Positions 44,709 through 56,947 are shown, counted from the first letter of the stretch. The stretch is 64,000 nt of DNA from Sphaerolaimus hirsutus (GCA_964036195.1 OZ038454.1:2852001-2916000), one strand, 5' to 3'. The notes: a model not told the origin generated them from the sequence alone. Numbers and translations: made by a program.

Positions 44709-46088
44709 CCTCTTCCTTTATTATTTTTTGTTCTTTGTTCTGGCGTTGTGTACGTCGTAAATTAGACCACTTTGCTTTTAATGGTCCTCCAGCTGCACAA
44801 ATATCTTTTCGAAATGACTCATCAGAATCGCAAACACGTTCAATTGCAACATCTGCAGGTACAGTGACAACTTTACGGCCAACTTTCTGTGCACGTCGTG
44901 ATAATGGAGCGAATCTTGGTAATTGATTCTTGTCTTGTTGATGGGGTCCTTCTATTTCTTGTCCTTGTTGTTTTACGTCTTGTTGTTTGGTGGTTGTGTC
45001 ACCACTAGTGCCGTCAATCCCAATGTCACTGGATAACTTTTCCCACTGATAAAAAACACGATCTTTATCCCATGGAAAAAGTGAATTTGACAATCTCAAA
45101 TCGTCAGGAATTGAAGGATCGGAATTTGCAAATAAATATCCAAAATTTTTATCTGATATAGCCTGCTTATAAGCTCCAATAAACAAAGCTGGATCTTGCC
45201 ACCTTTGTGCAAATGATTTTGTTGTCAATGCATCAGACGGGAAACTGAAAGTAATTATTTTTATTATATGTAATTGAAAAAATAAAATAAAAATATAAAG
45301 AAGAGAAAACAGTGTCACCAACCTGAACAGAACAAAGTAAACACTGGAACTGCGTGTTTGCTTCAAATTCTGTGTATGTATTTGAAAATGATGACTCTTC
45401 AAAAATAATAAATCTTTTAAATAAATAAAAATGTTGAAAAATACCTGAGTATCGAATAGACTTTGTAACGTCGCTACAAGTGATATATTATGATGACGTG
45501 CTGCACCCTGTGCCAAATCACGTAATAAGCGTGTTGGATTACTATTACTCAAACTTGTACTATTTCTCCCTTCACCCGTTGTACTTGCATTAGTGTCATC
45601 AATTTCAATTGATGATGCGACACTTGCTGAAAGATCATCCAGAACTAGTAGCAAATGTGAATTCTTTGTATTGGATCGTTCATCCAATTCATCTTTATAT
45701 CGAACAATAGTACGCCAAGAATCACAAAAGTCTTCAATTCGACCAAATTCAGCACATGACTTCAGCGCTAAATATTTTTCTTGCCAATAGCTAAAAAGAA
45801 ATAGACAATGATCTGGTGGACGATCATAAACCAATTGACGATTTTTTATCAACTCTATTAATAGAGTAGTCTTCCCGGAACAAGTTAATTTATGCAGATA
45901 ATCTTTTATCACAAAGCAATCAAGTGTTAGTGTAGTACAAGGAGTTTTTTTTTCCTCTTCTATACACTTTCTTTTTTACTTTGTAATAACAAATTATTTG
46001 CATAAATTTTTATCTGAAGATCCGAAAATTAGCATTGGAAAGGAGTGATGTAGTCTCTGCATTTTTTCTTTTCTTTCAATAATAACTC
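44569..46088 (-). CDS. FtsK/HerA-type genome-packaging ATPase (A32-like)
   Basis: Exons: about 46088-46014 (RVIIERKEKMQ...FPMLIFGSS), about 45883-45445 (SGKTTLLIELIKNRQLVYD ... LLLVLDDLSA ... HHNISLVATLQSLFDTQ), 45369-45323 and 45244-44569. Walker B is at about 45626-45660. SLVATLQSLF matches the sensor region, and FGYLFANSDPSIPDDLRLSNSLF matches the C-terminal conserved block of Polinton ATPases. Two later junctions keep phase. The C-terminus extends as an Ala/Gln/Arg-rich tail over the start of the next gene. This enzyme drives DNA packaging into the capsid. Odd: the two halves of the P-loop (FGSS and SGKTT) are about 130 bp apart and no GT-AG pair that unites them is visible, so the gene may be damaged here or use an unusual intron. 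The true 5' end is not located. Confidence 0.7.
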
Positions 46089-46267
46089 TGCAAAAATAAT
46101 TTGACCTTTTTTCACAGTAAATAAAACATGAACAGACAAATAAACAACAACAACAACAAACAAACAAATGATCAATGTAAAAAAGGTCAATAAATAACAT
46201 TCAGCCTAAATGTCCTAAATGTTCAAATCACATGCATCCATGTGCACATACATGTATGGATCACTAA

Positions 46268-48261
46268 TTAGTCACGAACACATTTTCCATGTGTTTTGAT
46301 CACTCTGCTTGGTCCATCCTGAGACATTCCTGCAAAGTATTGCCTACGATCACTTTGGCGATTCAATTCTGCTTGCGTTGGAAATAGTGACATGGATATT
46401 TCATTATTGACATCACTGCATTTCTGGCACAAATCAATGGTAATCTGTACAGGTGACATTTAACAACAACAAATGTGGAATGATGACTAATAATGATAAA
46501 CAAACATACCCGGCACCTTCCATTTATATCACGTGTACTCGGTCGATGTGATGTTACAGTGCTGAAAAGGATAGTAGTGGTAATAATAATGAAGTTTATC
46601 ATAAAATACAGTTAACAAGCATACATACCGACAGTATTCACACATTACAATTACAACAGCCTCAGTGTGTGTTAAACTAAATGGTGCACTGGCCAGTTGT
46701 GTATATTGCCCTTGGTATGGAAACTGTACATGCATCTCTTCAATGCTGGTAGAATCCATGGTTCCATATATGGAAACCTGACCTTCAAAACAGTCACGGA
46801 CCTCACAATTCAAAGTGCGGCATGGCTGTATGAAAAAAAAATAAAACAATTAGTATTATCATTATTAATGATAAAATCAATTGGAGATTGTTGACCTTGC
46901 ACATGTCAATTGTGAAAACTGTGCGCTCATTGTAATATACTTTGCCCTTTGTCCGCTGAGAAATTTCGCGACATGTTCTGCACAACCAATACACAACAGT
47001 GTGTGGTGGTTGAATTGGAAATGGTGGTCCATCAAGCATGTCTTTCTTCATGAATTGGATATCAAACAGTGTTGGGTCTCCACCTATAAATAACAAAAAT
47101 TCACCTTTTTTTATAATATAAAAAAAATCAATTATTGTAATACTAACGTGCAACTGTTGATGTATGGCCATATTTATTAATCTTTGGAATGCCACGTTCA
47201 AACTCTGTCAAGCCCACATACTTTCTACCAGCTGCTGTAGCTGTTTTTGGACCTTTGCCATCACTACCAGTGTTGATGCCATGTTTCATTATCTTTCGAG
47301 GTGGAGATTCATTCTCCTTCTGTTTTTTGGCCATTTGCTCCTTCAACTTTTCAGCAGCAGCAGCGACATCATACGCGTCATTGAATATGTCATCATCCTC
47401 ATTATTTGTGTCAGATCCCGCCGCCATATTTGAAATTGTATTTTCGGGTTCCTCATGTTCATCATCCATTTCATTGTCACTATTGATTACAATGGTCTCA
47501 CTCCACTGAGTTGCCTTTTTCATTTTTTTGTTGTCATTTTGCTCTTGACCTGATTCGTCAGCGGCTTCTTGCGAAAGTCCGACAATATCTTTTTCAAAGC
47601 GTCTTGGTTTTGATCTCTTTAACATTTGCAAATCGCTCCCAATATATTCAAATTCTTCTTCATGTTCACTCGTGTCACCCCTGAGCGGTGCCATACTCCC
47701 AGTGTCAATATCCTCTAAATCTTTCTCTTGTTCTGTCCTTTTTCGTGGTGGTGCAACTGTGGTGGCGACAGTGGTGCTTGCTGTAGTTGTTGTCCTTGTT
47801 GATGTAGTATTTGTTTTTCCACCTCGGCTTTTGTTTGTGTTACTGTTGCCAGCATTGACATCGTTGGAGTTACCTCCCTGTTCAATTTGTTTCTTGTGGA
47901 TGTTGACGGCTTCTCGGGAATTGAGATATTCTGTTTAAAAAATTATATATAAAAAATAAAACATGAAAAAAAATTAATTAGTGTAAACGAAAACGTAATG
48001 CATACCAGGGGGGGAAGATTCATAGCCAGGGGGAGATGTATCGGCGGTGGAGGACATGATGGGTATAGTCCTTGATTTGTCACGAGCAGTCCCCCCCTGT
48101 TTGCGATTTCCACCTCTCTGCGCATTTGACTTGCCACCACGTCCACCTCTGGAAGGTTTGTCAGTATTCGTGGTGTTTGATGACTGTAACACATTGGATT
48201 CTTTTCTGATATATGTATCATTTCCATCCCGGTTTTCAGGGTTTGCATGACCATCGGACAT
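46268..48261 (-). CDS. Acidic N-terminus / Cys-rich C-terminus protein, 550 aa, unknown function
   Basis: Six exons, all phase-consistent: 48261-48006, 47930-47148, 47083-46896, 46825-46629, 46561-46510 and 46444-46268. The start MSDGHANPENRDG is followed by a Gly/Arg-rich stretch (RGGRGGKSNAQRGG), a Thr-rich stretch and an acidic region (INSDNEMDDEHEEPEN). The C-terminal third carries paired cysteines: WLCRTC, MCKPC...C, VMCEYC, RCR and DLCQKC, spread over exons 3-6. They are spaced like a compound zinc-binding domain. It is located between polymerase and ATPase genes on the same strand. No family recognised. A nucleic-acid-binding or regulatory role is a guess from composition. The intact splicing and lack of stops argue that it was functional recently. 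Confidence 0.65.
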
Positions 48262-48582
48262 TCTATATAAAAAATAAAAAAACATAAGTTATATAGAAGA
48301 CATAAGTCAAATATGAAGAGTTAAAAATACAAACAAACTTTTTAAATAATCCAATTGTTTCTGGCAATTGACCAAATACCTGTACTCACTTTCTCTAATT
48401 ATCCTGACTGAATCAACTTGAAATCCTGCTACTTTCGCTGTAGAATGAGAATCAATATTGAATATTTTGAATGTTTTGATAATATATAGTTAGATGCCTG
48501 CATTTTTTTATTTTATTATTAATAGAGTATAATAATGTAAACAATAAAAAATGTAAAATACAGTATATACTCAATATAGCGA

Positions 48583-51500
48583 TTACAAGCGATTAAAACC
48601 AAAGGGATATGTGCGAACAACTTTTGCCCCACCAGGTCCTGGTGGAATAAAATAACGCTTGTTAGATACAGGCTTATACAATTTCTTTCGACCATCTACA
48701 TGCACTTTAAAATCCTTTGTTATAACGAAATTCATTTCGTTGACACCTAGTTTTTTAATTCTAGTATTTTCTAATAGAGATGTTACAGCATCACACATAT
48801 TCTCATATGTCACAGCCGGTTTTCGATTTCCGTATCCTTGATCATCAGCCTCTGCGGCACTTGCAAAACCGCGTAAACGTACGGTTTTATATGTTTCACC
48901 ACTGTGACAATGTTTTGCTGTATAAGCATACTGCTTTGGCTGAAAATTATGTATGCTATTCAAATTGTAAGTTGTATTTTTTTAAAGTATAAAATAAACA
49001 TACCCCAACAATGCAAATGTGATTTAAAAAATAATTATTTTTCAGAACCGGTGTTAATTGACCCAAATGATGACCACACAATGGTTTTAAATTTGTTCCT
49101 TCCAATGTCATTATGGAATCCCTAAAAAACATGAAAACAAAATATTTCAATGAAAAATATAAATAAAGAATAATAATAATAATAATAATAACAACAAACG
49201 TGTCTGTATAAATTAGTGTCTCTTCTGGCACTCTCAGCATTGCTTCATATAATTCAACTCTGGCATAACCAGTTACCAGAGCTGTGATAATTGGTATACT
49301 AAATGCATTGTTTGGACCAACATGACCTAAACTAGATTCTTGTTCAATAGAATGTTGCACCATTACAACTGATTCCTTCCCCAATTTTGATGGATCAGCG
49401 GATCCAAAATGCTGCGCATTTCCACTTCTTATTATTTTGAAATAATGAAAAATAAAACAATGTTATTATACCTGTAGCCAATGAACATTCACATTTGGAT
49501 TTTCCAGCACCTTCAATAAACTGCCATGATCTTTATAAAAATCTGTGTTGATATGAACTCTCTTCTGTGCAAATTTGCCAATTAATGCATTTATCATTAA
49601 TTTTGCAATTGATCGTTTTACAGGGTTAGAACGAAAGGACACTGGTGGAATTCTGATTCCAAAATGTTCAAAAATTTCATCTGAATATTCTTGAGGAGTT
49701 TTGTCTGGTGGTACTTCTGAAAAAATAAAAAAACACCGTTGATAATAAAAAATAGTTTCAAAACTTTTTAAGAACCAACCGCTAGATTTGCATTTCAAAC
49801 TGTAAAACTCCAACATAAATGCACTAATTAAACCAGAGTGCATCCCGTTTTCCTTTGTGGCTCATACGTATGTGCTGATAAAATGCGTACCACTTTTAAA
49901 TTGGCATGCTTGATTGCAGCAGCCAATTCTACCGTAGTCCATGTTCCTCGAAAAATTTGTTCATCAAAAGTGTGCATACATATATTCATGTTTTGTTCAA
50001 TACAACATGTTGCACAAGTACTATAAAAAATCTTTTCATCACCATTTGGCAAATGGGCTCGGAATGGTAATGGCGGGATGAAAATATCACTTCTTGGATA
50101 GTGGACCCAAGCTTTTGCAACACCAAGGTGATTCTGAAATAAGCATATTTTTGAATATGCATCAAAATCATAATGATGTAATATTCAACTAAATCAAAAA
50201 ACTAGCCAAAATCCATTCATTCAAATCACCCTGAATGGCACCTTCAGACCATATTTGACCAGGACCTTGAGCCATTGGCTTCATTAAACACATTGCTGGG
50301 TACAAACTACAAAAATCTAAAAAAGTTGCATTTGGCATATTTATTTCCATATTGCTATACATTCCAACTTGGAATGTGTCAATTCTTCCTCCTGAAAATG
50401 AAAATGCAAAAATACAACCACGGTTTTCAAACTTTATTATTGATAAATAACTAACCAAAGTTTGCATCATATATATTCAAAGGCTTTTCTGTTAATGCAC
50501 TTGTGAAAAACTGTTTCATCAAACTATTTGTACTCAAAATGTTACGACATTCATGCTCCCAATAAACATCATAATGTATTGGCGAAACTGCCTTTGCTAT
50601 ACGATTGCCTCGCAAAAAATCCAATTCTCGAACTTGCAATGGTGTCTTTCCACCGAGCAATGTATGTGGTCTGCATGGTGCACACTTTTTTCATATATTA
50701 TACATGTGCACTCAAAAAACATATGTACAAACCTTGAGGCTGTTAAATGATTTGTACATGTTCTACAAGAATGCCAAAAACATCCATGAATGTCAATTAA
50801 TGCTGAAACTTGATCTGAATTTGGCTCAAATTCTACACCATCCACTTTATAGTTATTTGCACCACAATTTACCACTAATTCACGTTCATTTCCTGCATGC
50901 TGTATATGAACCTGAAAAGTAAACATAAAATTATAAAAACGTCTCACTCCAGGAGCAATGTAAAAAACTAACTCCAAAATATCTACTATATGCATCAAGA
51001 AAAGCCATTCCAAAACGACTGTTACGATCAATCAAACTTTCACCACGATAAATTGATAATGTATCTTCTTGCAGATATTGAGCTGAAAAAAAAATATTAT
51101 GACAAATATTTTATATACAATTGAAATATAATTTAAAAAAATTACTTTGAAAAACTCGAAGTGCCAATCCAGAAATTGTAAATGTCCCTGTCTCTGCAAA
51201 AAGGTCCACATTTACCAGATTTATTAGTTCATCTCGAAATCTCATTGCTGTGAAGCTTAATGCATAACTATCTCTCTGACAATAAACAGACATTGCTTGT
51301 GCCACCGGAAAAACCTTATCATAATATTCATCATGATATGCTTCAAATTCATTATGATCCCTTCCGTTTGCTGGAAACTCCCATGCTGGTCTCAAATGAC
51401 AAAATGCATCACTCACATGCAACTCATTCATATCATAACAAAAAAACCTGAGTATGCATAAATTGTACATTTTACATGTATTCACATACAGTAACCTTAA

Positions 51501-53942
51501 AAAACTTACGATTTTACACATGGTGCATCAAATGATTTACATAGCTTTTCCAATGATGTGGCTATATAATTTGCCCAACAAATTAATCTAATTCCACATT
51601 TGAACTTTGCATATAAAATTCTATTTCCACGACTAAATGTTTTCTCTGGGGTTTTGCATTGACTTGCAAGTGCAGACATTAAAAATTGAAAATCAAATCT
51701 GCTTCCAAAATGGCTAACAATTGTTGCATCAGCATTTTCTGCAAGATGGTTGAAAAAAGATTATTACGAAAAAAACAAAATTTAACTTTAAGTATACTGA
51801 CCAAAGGTAAAAAAATTCTCAACAAATTCATCCACACAGTTTTCACCTTGCCATACTGAAACCCTTGCATCTCCACATTTTCGATTTTTACAGGGATTAT
51901 ATATGTCCTTGTGAAAACACCTTGAACATGAACTGAAACAAAAAAAAAAAAATGTAATAATGGAAATGTTTGAAAACGCCAAATAAAAAACAATAACATA
52001 CGTGACAGTTGTCAACAGATTTGCCACATGTAAATTGGTTTTCTCACAAACTCGTGTTTCTAAATCAAGAAAAACGATTGATCTGGTTTTCTCAACTTTT
52101 TTAGCTTTCAAAACTGGTAGAAAACAATTTTTATGTGGATCTCCCATTGGAATCTCCTTTTTACAATAGTTGCATGTATATACTCTTTGTTCTGAACATT
52201 TATGTGCATTGATAAAACCTTCACCATTCTTCTTCAAACTGAAATAATGTCCACATTTAATACAAAGTCGTTGACTATAACACTTTGGAATCCCCCATCG
52301 TCCAGTGCCTTGTACATATTTATGTTGCCTATAAATAAAATGAAAAAAGAATATGCAATATACATTGAAAATGAAAAAACAAAAAACACTCACTGATAAC
52401 AATGTCTTGAAAAAAACCTCCGTAAACAATCCGCACATGTTATATCTTCATCCAAAACTTTCTTACAATCAGCTAATGCACTAGTATGACCAGAAATGGA
52501 ACCAATTGCTACGGTTCCACAGTAATTGCATCGAAATGGACATGAATGCCTTTATAATAAAGTATGTACATAGTTAATAGTAACTATTTATATTAAGTAA
52601 ATAAACATACCTTTTCAAATCAAACTGTACTTCATGGCATGTTTCACAGTAGCCTCTGGCACTCAAAAATGTCACAATCCCCCAAATTACGCAAAAATAT
52701 ATATGCCCGTCATGATGATATAAACATATATTTATGACATGATGGTTCAATGGAAATTTAAATCGACCCCATACTTGTTCCTTAGTTCCTTCCTTAAACA
52801 CTCTAATTGAAATACCACTTAACATTGGTGTTCTTGATATACGATCCAAAAACTCTAAACCTACAAAAACATGTGCTGGTGGCAACTCAGCTTCAATGCG
52901 CAACCTACATGCAAGCTTCTCTAATTCTACAGATGGGCTCTTTTCACAATGACGTCTCACACAACGCCAATAATTTTTTGATTCTTTTCCTTTGTCAGGA
53001 TTGAAAGCTCGATATTTACCAACTGCCAAACATATAGCATAAACAAGAGTTTGCTCACAAGTAACTACATATTCACAATGTTTACGATTTTTCCCCTTTA
53101 ACAATGATTGACGCAATCTTGCTGTTGTTACATCTTGATAAACAGATCTTCTCTTGCCACCACTTAATCTACCTACAGTTCCAAAATTCTCTAAATTAGT
53201 CAAATCTTCATCGTCTGAATTTGATTCATCAACTGAAATTGCAGGACCTTGTCTTGTTGGAAAGTGAGAACAACCAGGCTGATCTGATGAATCCATTATC
53301 GTTCTGAGTATAAACAGATATTATATTAAATATTATATGAAAAATAAAAATGAAAACACACCTATAACATTCACAAACAAAAAAAGTGAATTGTCAGATA
53401 AATTAATTGTTTGATTGGAATTCAACAAATTTACAATATCCTGTGCAGCACCAAAACTGCTGAATCTTGACCCCAAACGAAAATGCTCAATGTATGCTGA
53501 AAAAACAAATATAATTATAACAATAATGTTAAATACACATTGAAAATTACATTATAACTAACATTCTGGTAAATTTTCGTGCTGTAATGAAATACCAACA
53601 TAAACACTTGAAGGATGCCGATTTCCAACGGAATGTCTGTGATCAAACCAGTTTTATTTTAATTGGAAAAAATCACATATATAAGAGTAGTGGTTCTTAC
53701 CTAAAAGTACAATCAATTGCTTCAGAAAGAACACCTCCAATGTTAGGATGTTCATCCAAGTTCTGGAATAATATTCTATAAGCATCCAAATTTAACTTGA
53801 ACCTTTCAGTATATTGTGAAATAGGTTTGAAAATTCTAAAAAACTCTCTCTCATATAGAATACCGGAAGCTGAATTACTATTAACAATACCAGACAAGAA
53901 CTTTTTTCGCCTATTGACTGCAGAACGTGCACCTGCTGACAT
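48583..53942 (-). CDS. polB: Protein-primed family B DNA polymerase (pPolB), intron-rich, with one frame break
   Basis: About 18 short exons from ATG 53942 to TAA 48583. The N-terminal domain spans 53942 to about 52140 and contains KGKNRKHCEYVV, ICLYHHDGHIYF and several zinc-type CxxC/H pairs (CETCHEV, CNYCG, CIKCGHYF), as in Polinton/adintovirus polymerases. The 3'-5' exonuclease follows: ExoI FLDLET (about 52060), ExoII SHFGSRFDFQF (about 51690) and ExoIII YCQRDSYAL (about 51280). Palm motifs: PolA DFCSLYP (about 50300), PolB KLMINALIGKFAQ (about 49585), and PolC YTDT/DS, split by an intron between 49204 and 49126. The C-terminus ends PFGFNRL. It would copy the element's DNA from a protein primer. 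All catalytic motifs are visible, but around 49845-49858 the frame shifts by one base (see findings), and the exon border near 50190 is not clear. Confidence 0.85.
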
Positions 53943-53950
53943 ATTTTATT

Positions 53951-55087
53951 ATGGCAAACAGAACACAAAATAACTATAATGTAACACCTGCAGTGTTACA
54001 AGTAATTACAGGAAAAAAAGCATATATAACACAGGTAAAAAAAAACAACAGTCTTCTTCTCATATTGATAAAACATCACATAATATTTATATATATATTT
54101 CAATACAGAGCGAATATCTATGGATACAAAACATTTTACAATATTTCAAAAAAGGTGTCCCATTGGAAGTTGGAGCAGCTCTACTAGCATATGTTCCACT
54201 TGGCTATATACTTGAGCTGATAAAGAATGTAGCTACAAAGAAAAGAGCCGATGATGAAAATAATGAAGAAAACTATATACAAAGAACATTGATTCATTTG
54301 TTAGATAGTAATCATACAACTTCTATAATGAAACACAAAATGATTACGCTTATAGAATTCCAATCTAGATGCTATACTTCTCATGGCGAAAACATGTTAC
54401 TGATAAATTATTTTGGTAGTGGAAGTACCGACAGTTTTAAAACTTTTGTCAAGTTTGAAGATGATATACCACTTCATGTTATGAACATGATAAAATACTG
54501 TAAAAATATTAAAAGAGCCTGTTTCATCATTAGAGATGAAATGGACGATAATTGCATATTTTATATGAAAAAACTATGGCCTATTTTTGCTAGTAAAAAG
54601 AAAATGTGCCAATTAGCTCTTTTTGCTGTAGGCAATGTAAACATGTATGCATTTGATCATTCTTTGGTATATATCAATTCAATTATTACTGATTTAAGAC
54701 CAAATCAATTAGTTCTATCATTTTATTGTACTAATGATATGCTTGTAAGAACACTAATGCATCGCTGTATTCATTCAAATCAACTAGGACATATTATTGT
54801 AAAATGCTTAAAAATAACTTATAACTTTTTCTGTTTATATTTATAAAGATCTACAATACTTCAACTGTATTGGAACTCCACATAATACCTGGAGAAATGG
54901 AATCATGCAAATAAGAAATACCTTACCACATGCTCATGTAGATAAATTCCACTTTGATTTCAAGTATGATACTATACAAGATCCTAAAACTAGAAAAATT
55001 AAAGAACAATTCCACTTTTGTAATAAAATAGCTAGTGAATATGCACTTACACACCCTTCTAATCTCTGTACAAGAATTAGTTTTTAA
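53951..55087 (+). CDS. Divergent plus-strand gene next to pPolB, unknown function
   Basis: Exon 1 53951-54034 (starting MANRTQNNYNVTPAVLQ) joins in phase 0 to exon 2 54109-54798 (230 codons). A further open stretch 54849-55087 ends in TAA, but its protein-like frame does not match the phase of exon 2, so the last junction is unsolved. Exon 2 has VPLEVGAALLAYVPLGYILEL near its start, then repeated short Leu/Ile/Cys-containing segments (KRACFIIRDEMDDN, QLALFAVGNVNMYAFD, PNQLVLSFYCTN) resembling leucine-rich-repeat spacing of an F-box/LRR protein. That likeness is weak. AT-rich codons resemble those of pPolB. Its start codon lies 8 bp from that of pPolB on the other strand. Confidence 0.5.
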
Positions 55088-55677
55088 TTATTATCACTTA
55101 TATACTCATGGTTAATTGTTAACTGTTCAAATTATTGTTGAGTTGAATATGAATAAAGTGAATAGGCGAGATATTCTGAAAATATCTCAACTCAAACTGA
55201 AATAGTATGCATAACACCTCAGTATTTATAGAAGGATCATACAGCAATAACATTGCAATCAAAATTACCATCATACCAAACATGATGCTACAAACCTGTT
55301 TATGCACGTACACACATGTAAACAACTAATTACAGCATTACATTTGACCTACATACCAAAACCTGTTTACACTACATGCAACAAACCAATTACAACTATG
55401 TACACATGAGACACGTAGGCAAAATCCAATTACTGCTATGCACACATACAACATACAGGTAAAAAATCTAATTATGACTATGTATACATGCAGATAAAAA
55501 TCCAATTACAGTATACCTTCCATGCTAAACAAACATGACCTACTTTTCATCAAATTATACTGTATACACATGTACACTATGTGTACATTACATTTGCAAT
55601 CTTGCTAAGTCAGTCTTACCAGTTTTCATTTCATTAAAAAATTATTCATCCCACACCTGACCACATTCAACCCCCAC
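55088..55677. repeat. Right flank of the element, with ~40-bp degenerate tandem repeats at 55386-55520
   Basis: Between 55386 and 55520 a unit of about 40 bp (caattacaactatgtacaca...gtaaaaatc) recurs about four times with substitutions. The sequence is otherwise AT-rich and noncoding. I looked for a matching inverted copy on the left side of the element (25.1-26.5 kb and 33.6-34.0 kb) and saw none, so a terminal inverted repeat cannot be claimed. Confidence 0.5.
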
Positions 55678-55890
55678 AAGAGCCTTTGGACCTAAGGAAA
55701 CCTACCGTAATCTGACTACACATTTTACATTTTTTGCAAAATATCCAAAATCCATATTAAAAAATACTTATGTCCCATTTTGAGACTTATGTCCCTCTTG
55801 CGTCTTTTACAATGTGCATTGAGCACTATGACGTCATCGGTAAAATGCGTAGTCAGATTACGGTAGGTCTCCTTAGGTCCAAAGGCTCTT
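55678..55890. mobile_element. MITE, inverted copy of 18765-18979
   Basis: It begins aagagcctttggacctaagg and ends ccttaggtccaaaggctctt. The interior (tacttatgtcccattttgag, gtgcattgagcactatgacg) is the reverse complement of the 18.8 kb copy with very few differences. Confidence 0.85.
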
Positions 55891-55894
55891 GTAT

Positions 55895-56830
55895 TCTGCT
55901 TATACTTTAGAAAACAAAAATCAGTTCAATATCTCTTTCCAATCAAAAGTTGTTGTGCTTCGAACTTTTCGCCCTCATTTACATAAATAACCACATGACA
56001 TTAGTAAGAATGATGCATGCCACTTCAAAACGCCATATCTCGACCATTTTTCTGCCGATTTTAACCAATGAACACTTGAAATGATCAGAATAACATGGAG
56101 ATATCGTTCAATTCACAGTTAATTTGTATGCAGTTTCATTATGGTGATTTCATTCAAGAATTCACATTATTTTCTTTTATGGGAAATCTGATGAAATATA
56201 CTGATAATCTGGGAATAAAAATGAAATCTCCATGTCATTCTGATAATTTTAAGTGTTCATTGGTGAGCATCAGCTGAGAAACGGTTGAGATATGGAGTTT
56301 TGGATTTGCATGCATCATTCTTCATGTGGATAGGAAGAAAAAGTTTGAAGCACCGTAACTTTTGACTGGAAAGAGTTTTTGAACTCATTTTTGTTTTTTT
56401 TATGAATTATCGTTGTCTAGAGTATATTATAGCATGTTCAGGAAAAAAATTGATTTTTCATGTTGAAAAACCAGGTCAAATTGGCGTAGTGAATTTACAC
56501 ACCACTAATATAGGTAACTACAGAAATTTAATCTGCAGGTTGTGCAGATCATTTTAAGTGTTAAACGGTCCAAATCGGCCCAGAAATGGCTGAGTTATTG
56601 AGCTTTAAATTCAATACGCCAGACAATGGACGTGTGAAATGGCCACCTTTTGATAGACCCCCCTTATCTCGGGACTGGGGGATTATTCGAGCAAACATTT
56701 TTTTGTTGTAGCTCTGGCTTTAAAGCTGAACATATTCGAATGGCATAAAAATCGGCCAACATACAACAGAATGGGATGACATGAAAGTCTGGTGAACCCC
56801 CCACCAAAATGCCACCTTCGATTTATGCTA
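55895..56830. repeat. Dispersed repeat, longest copy
   Basis: Shares blocks with 3443-4080 (accgtaacttttgactgg, gatcattttaagtg, cggcccagaaatggctgag, ctgggggattattcgagc) and with the inverted partial copy at 18.6 kb. Internally, 56080-56110 and 56225-56260 contain an inverted pair around aacatggagat / atctccatg. No ORF conserved between copies was seen. Confidence 0.7.
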
Positions 56831-56947
56831 TGGGGGTAGGTCGATATACTGTGTCGAATATCAAATATAATGTTTTGTATTTAGCCAATTGTGTGCCCCC
56901 GAGATAGATAGCTGTGCGATTTGGGGTGGTGCGGGACCTGTCACCTG

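Noticed and set aside
49845..49858. Programmed -1 frameshift in pPolB as a firm call
   Set aside because: The local heptamer is not a canonical slippery site and no stimulatory structure was evident. Mutation or assembly error is simpler.
55088..55677. Terminal inverted repeat of the Polinton-like element
   Set aside because: I found only degenerate direct repeats here and no inverted partner near the left side of the element, so the boundaries remain unknown.
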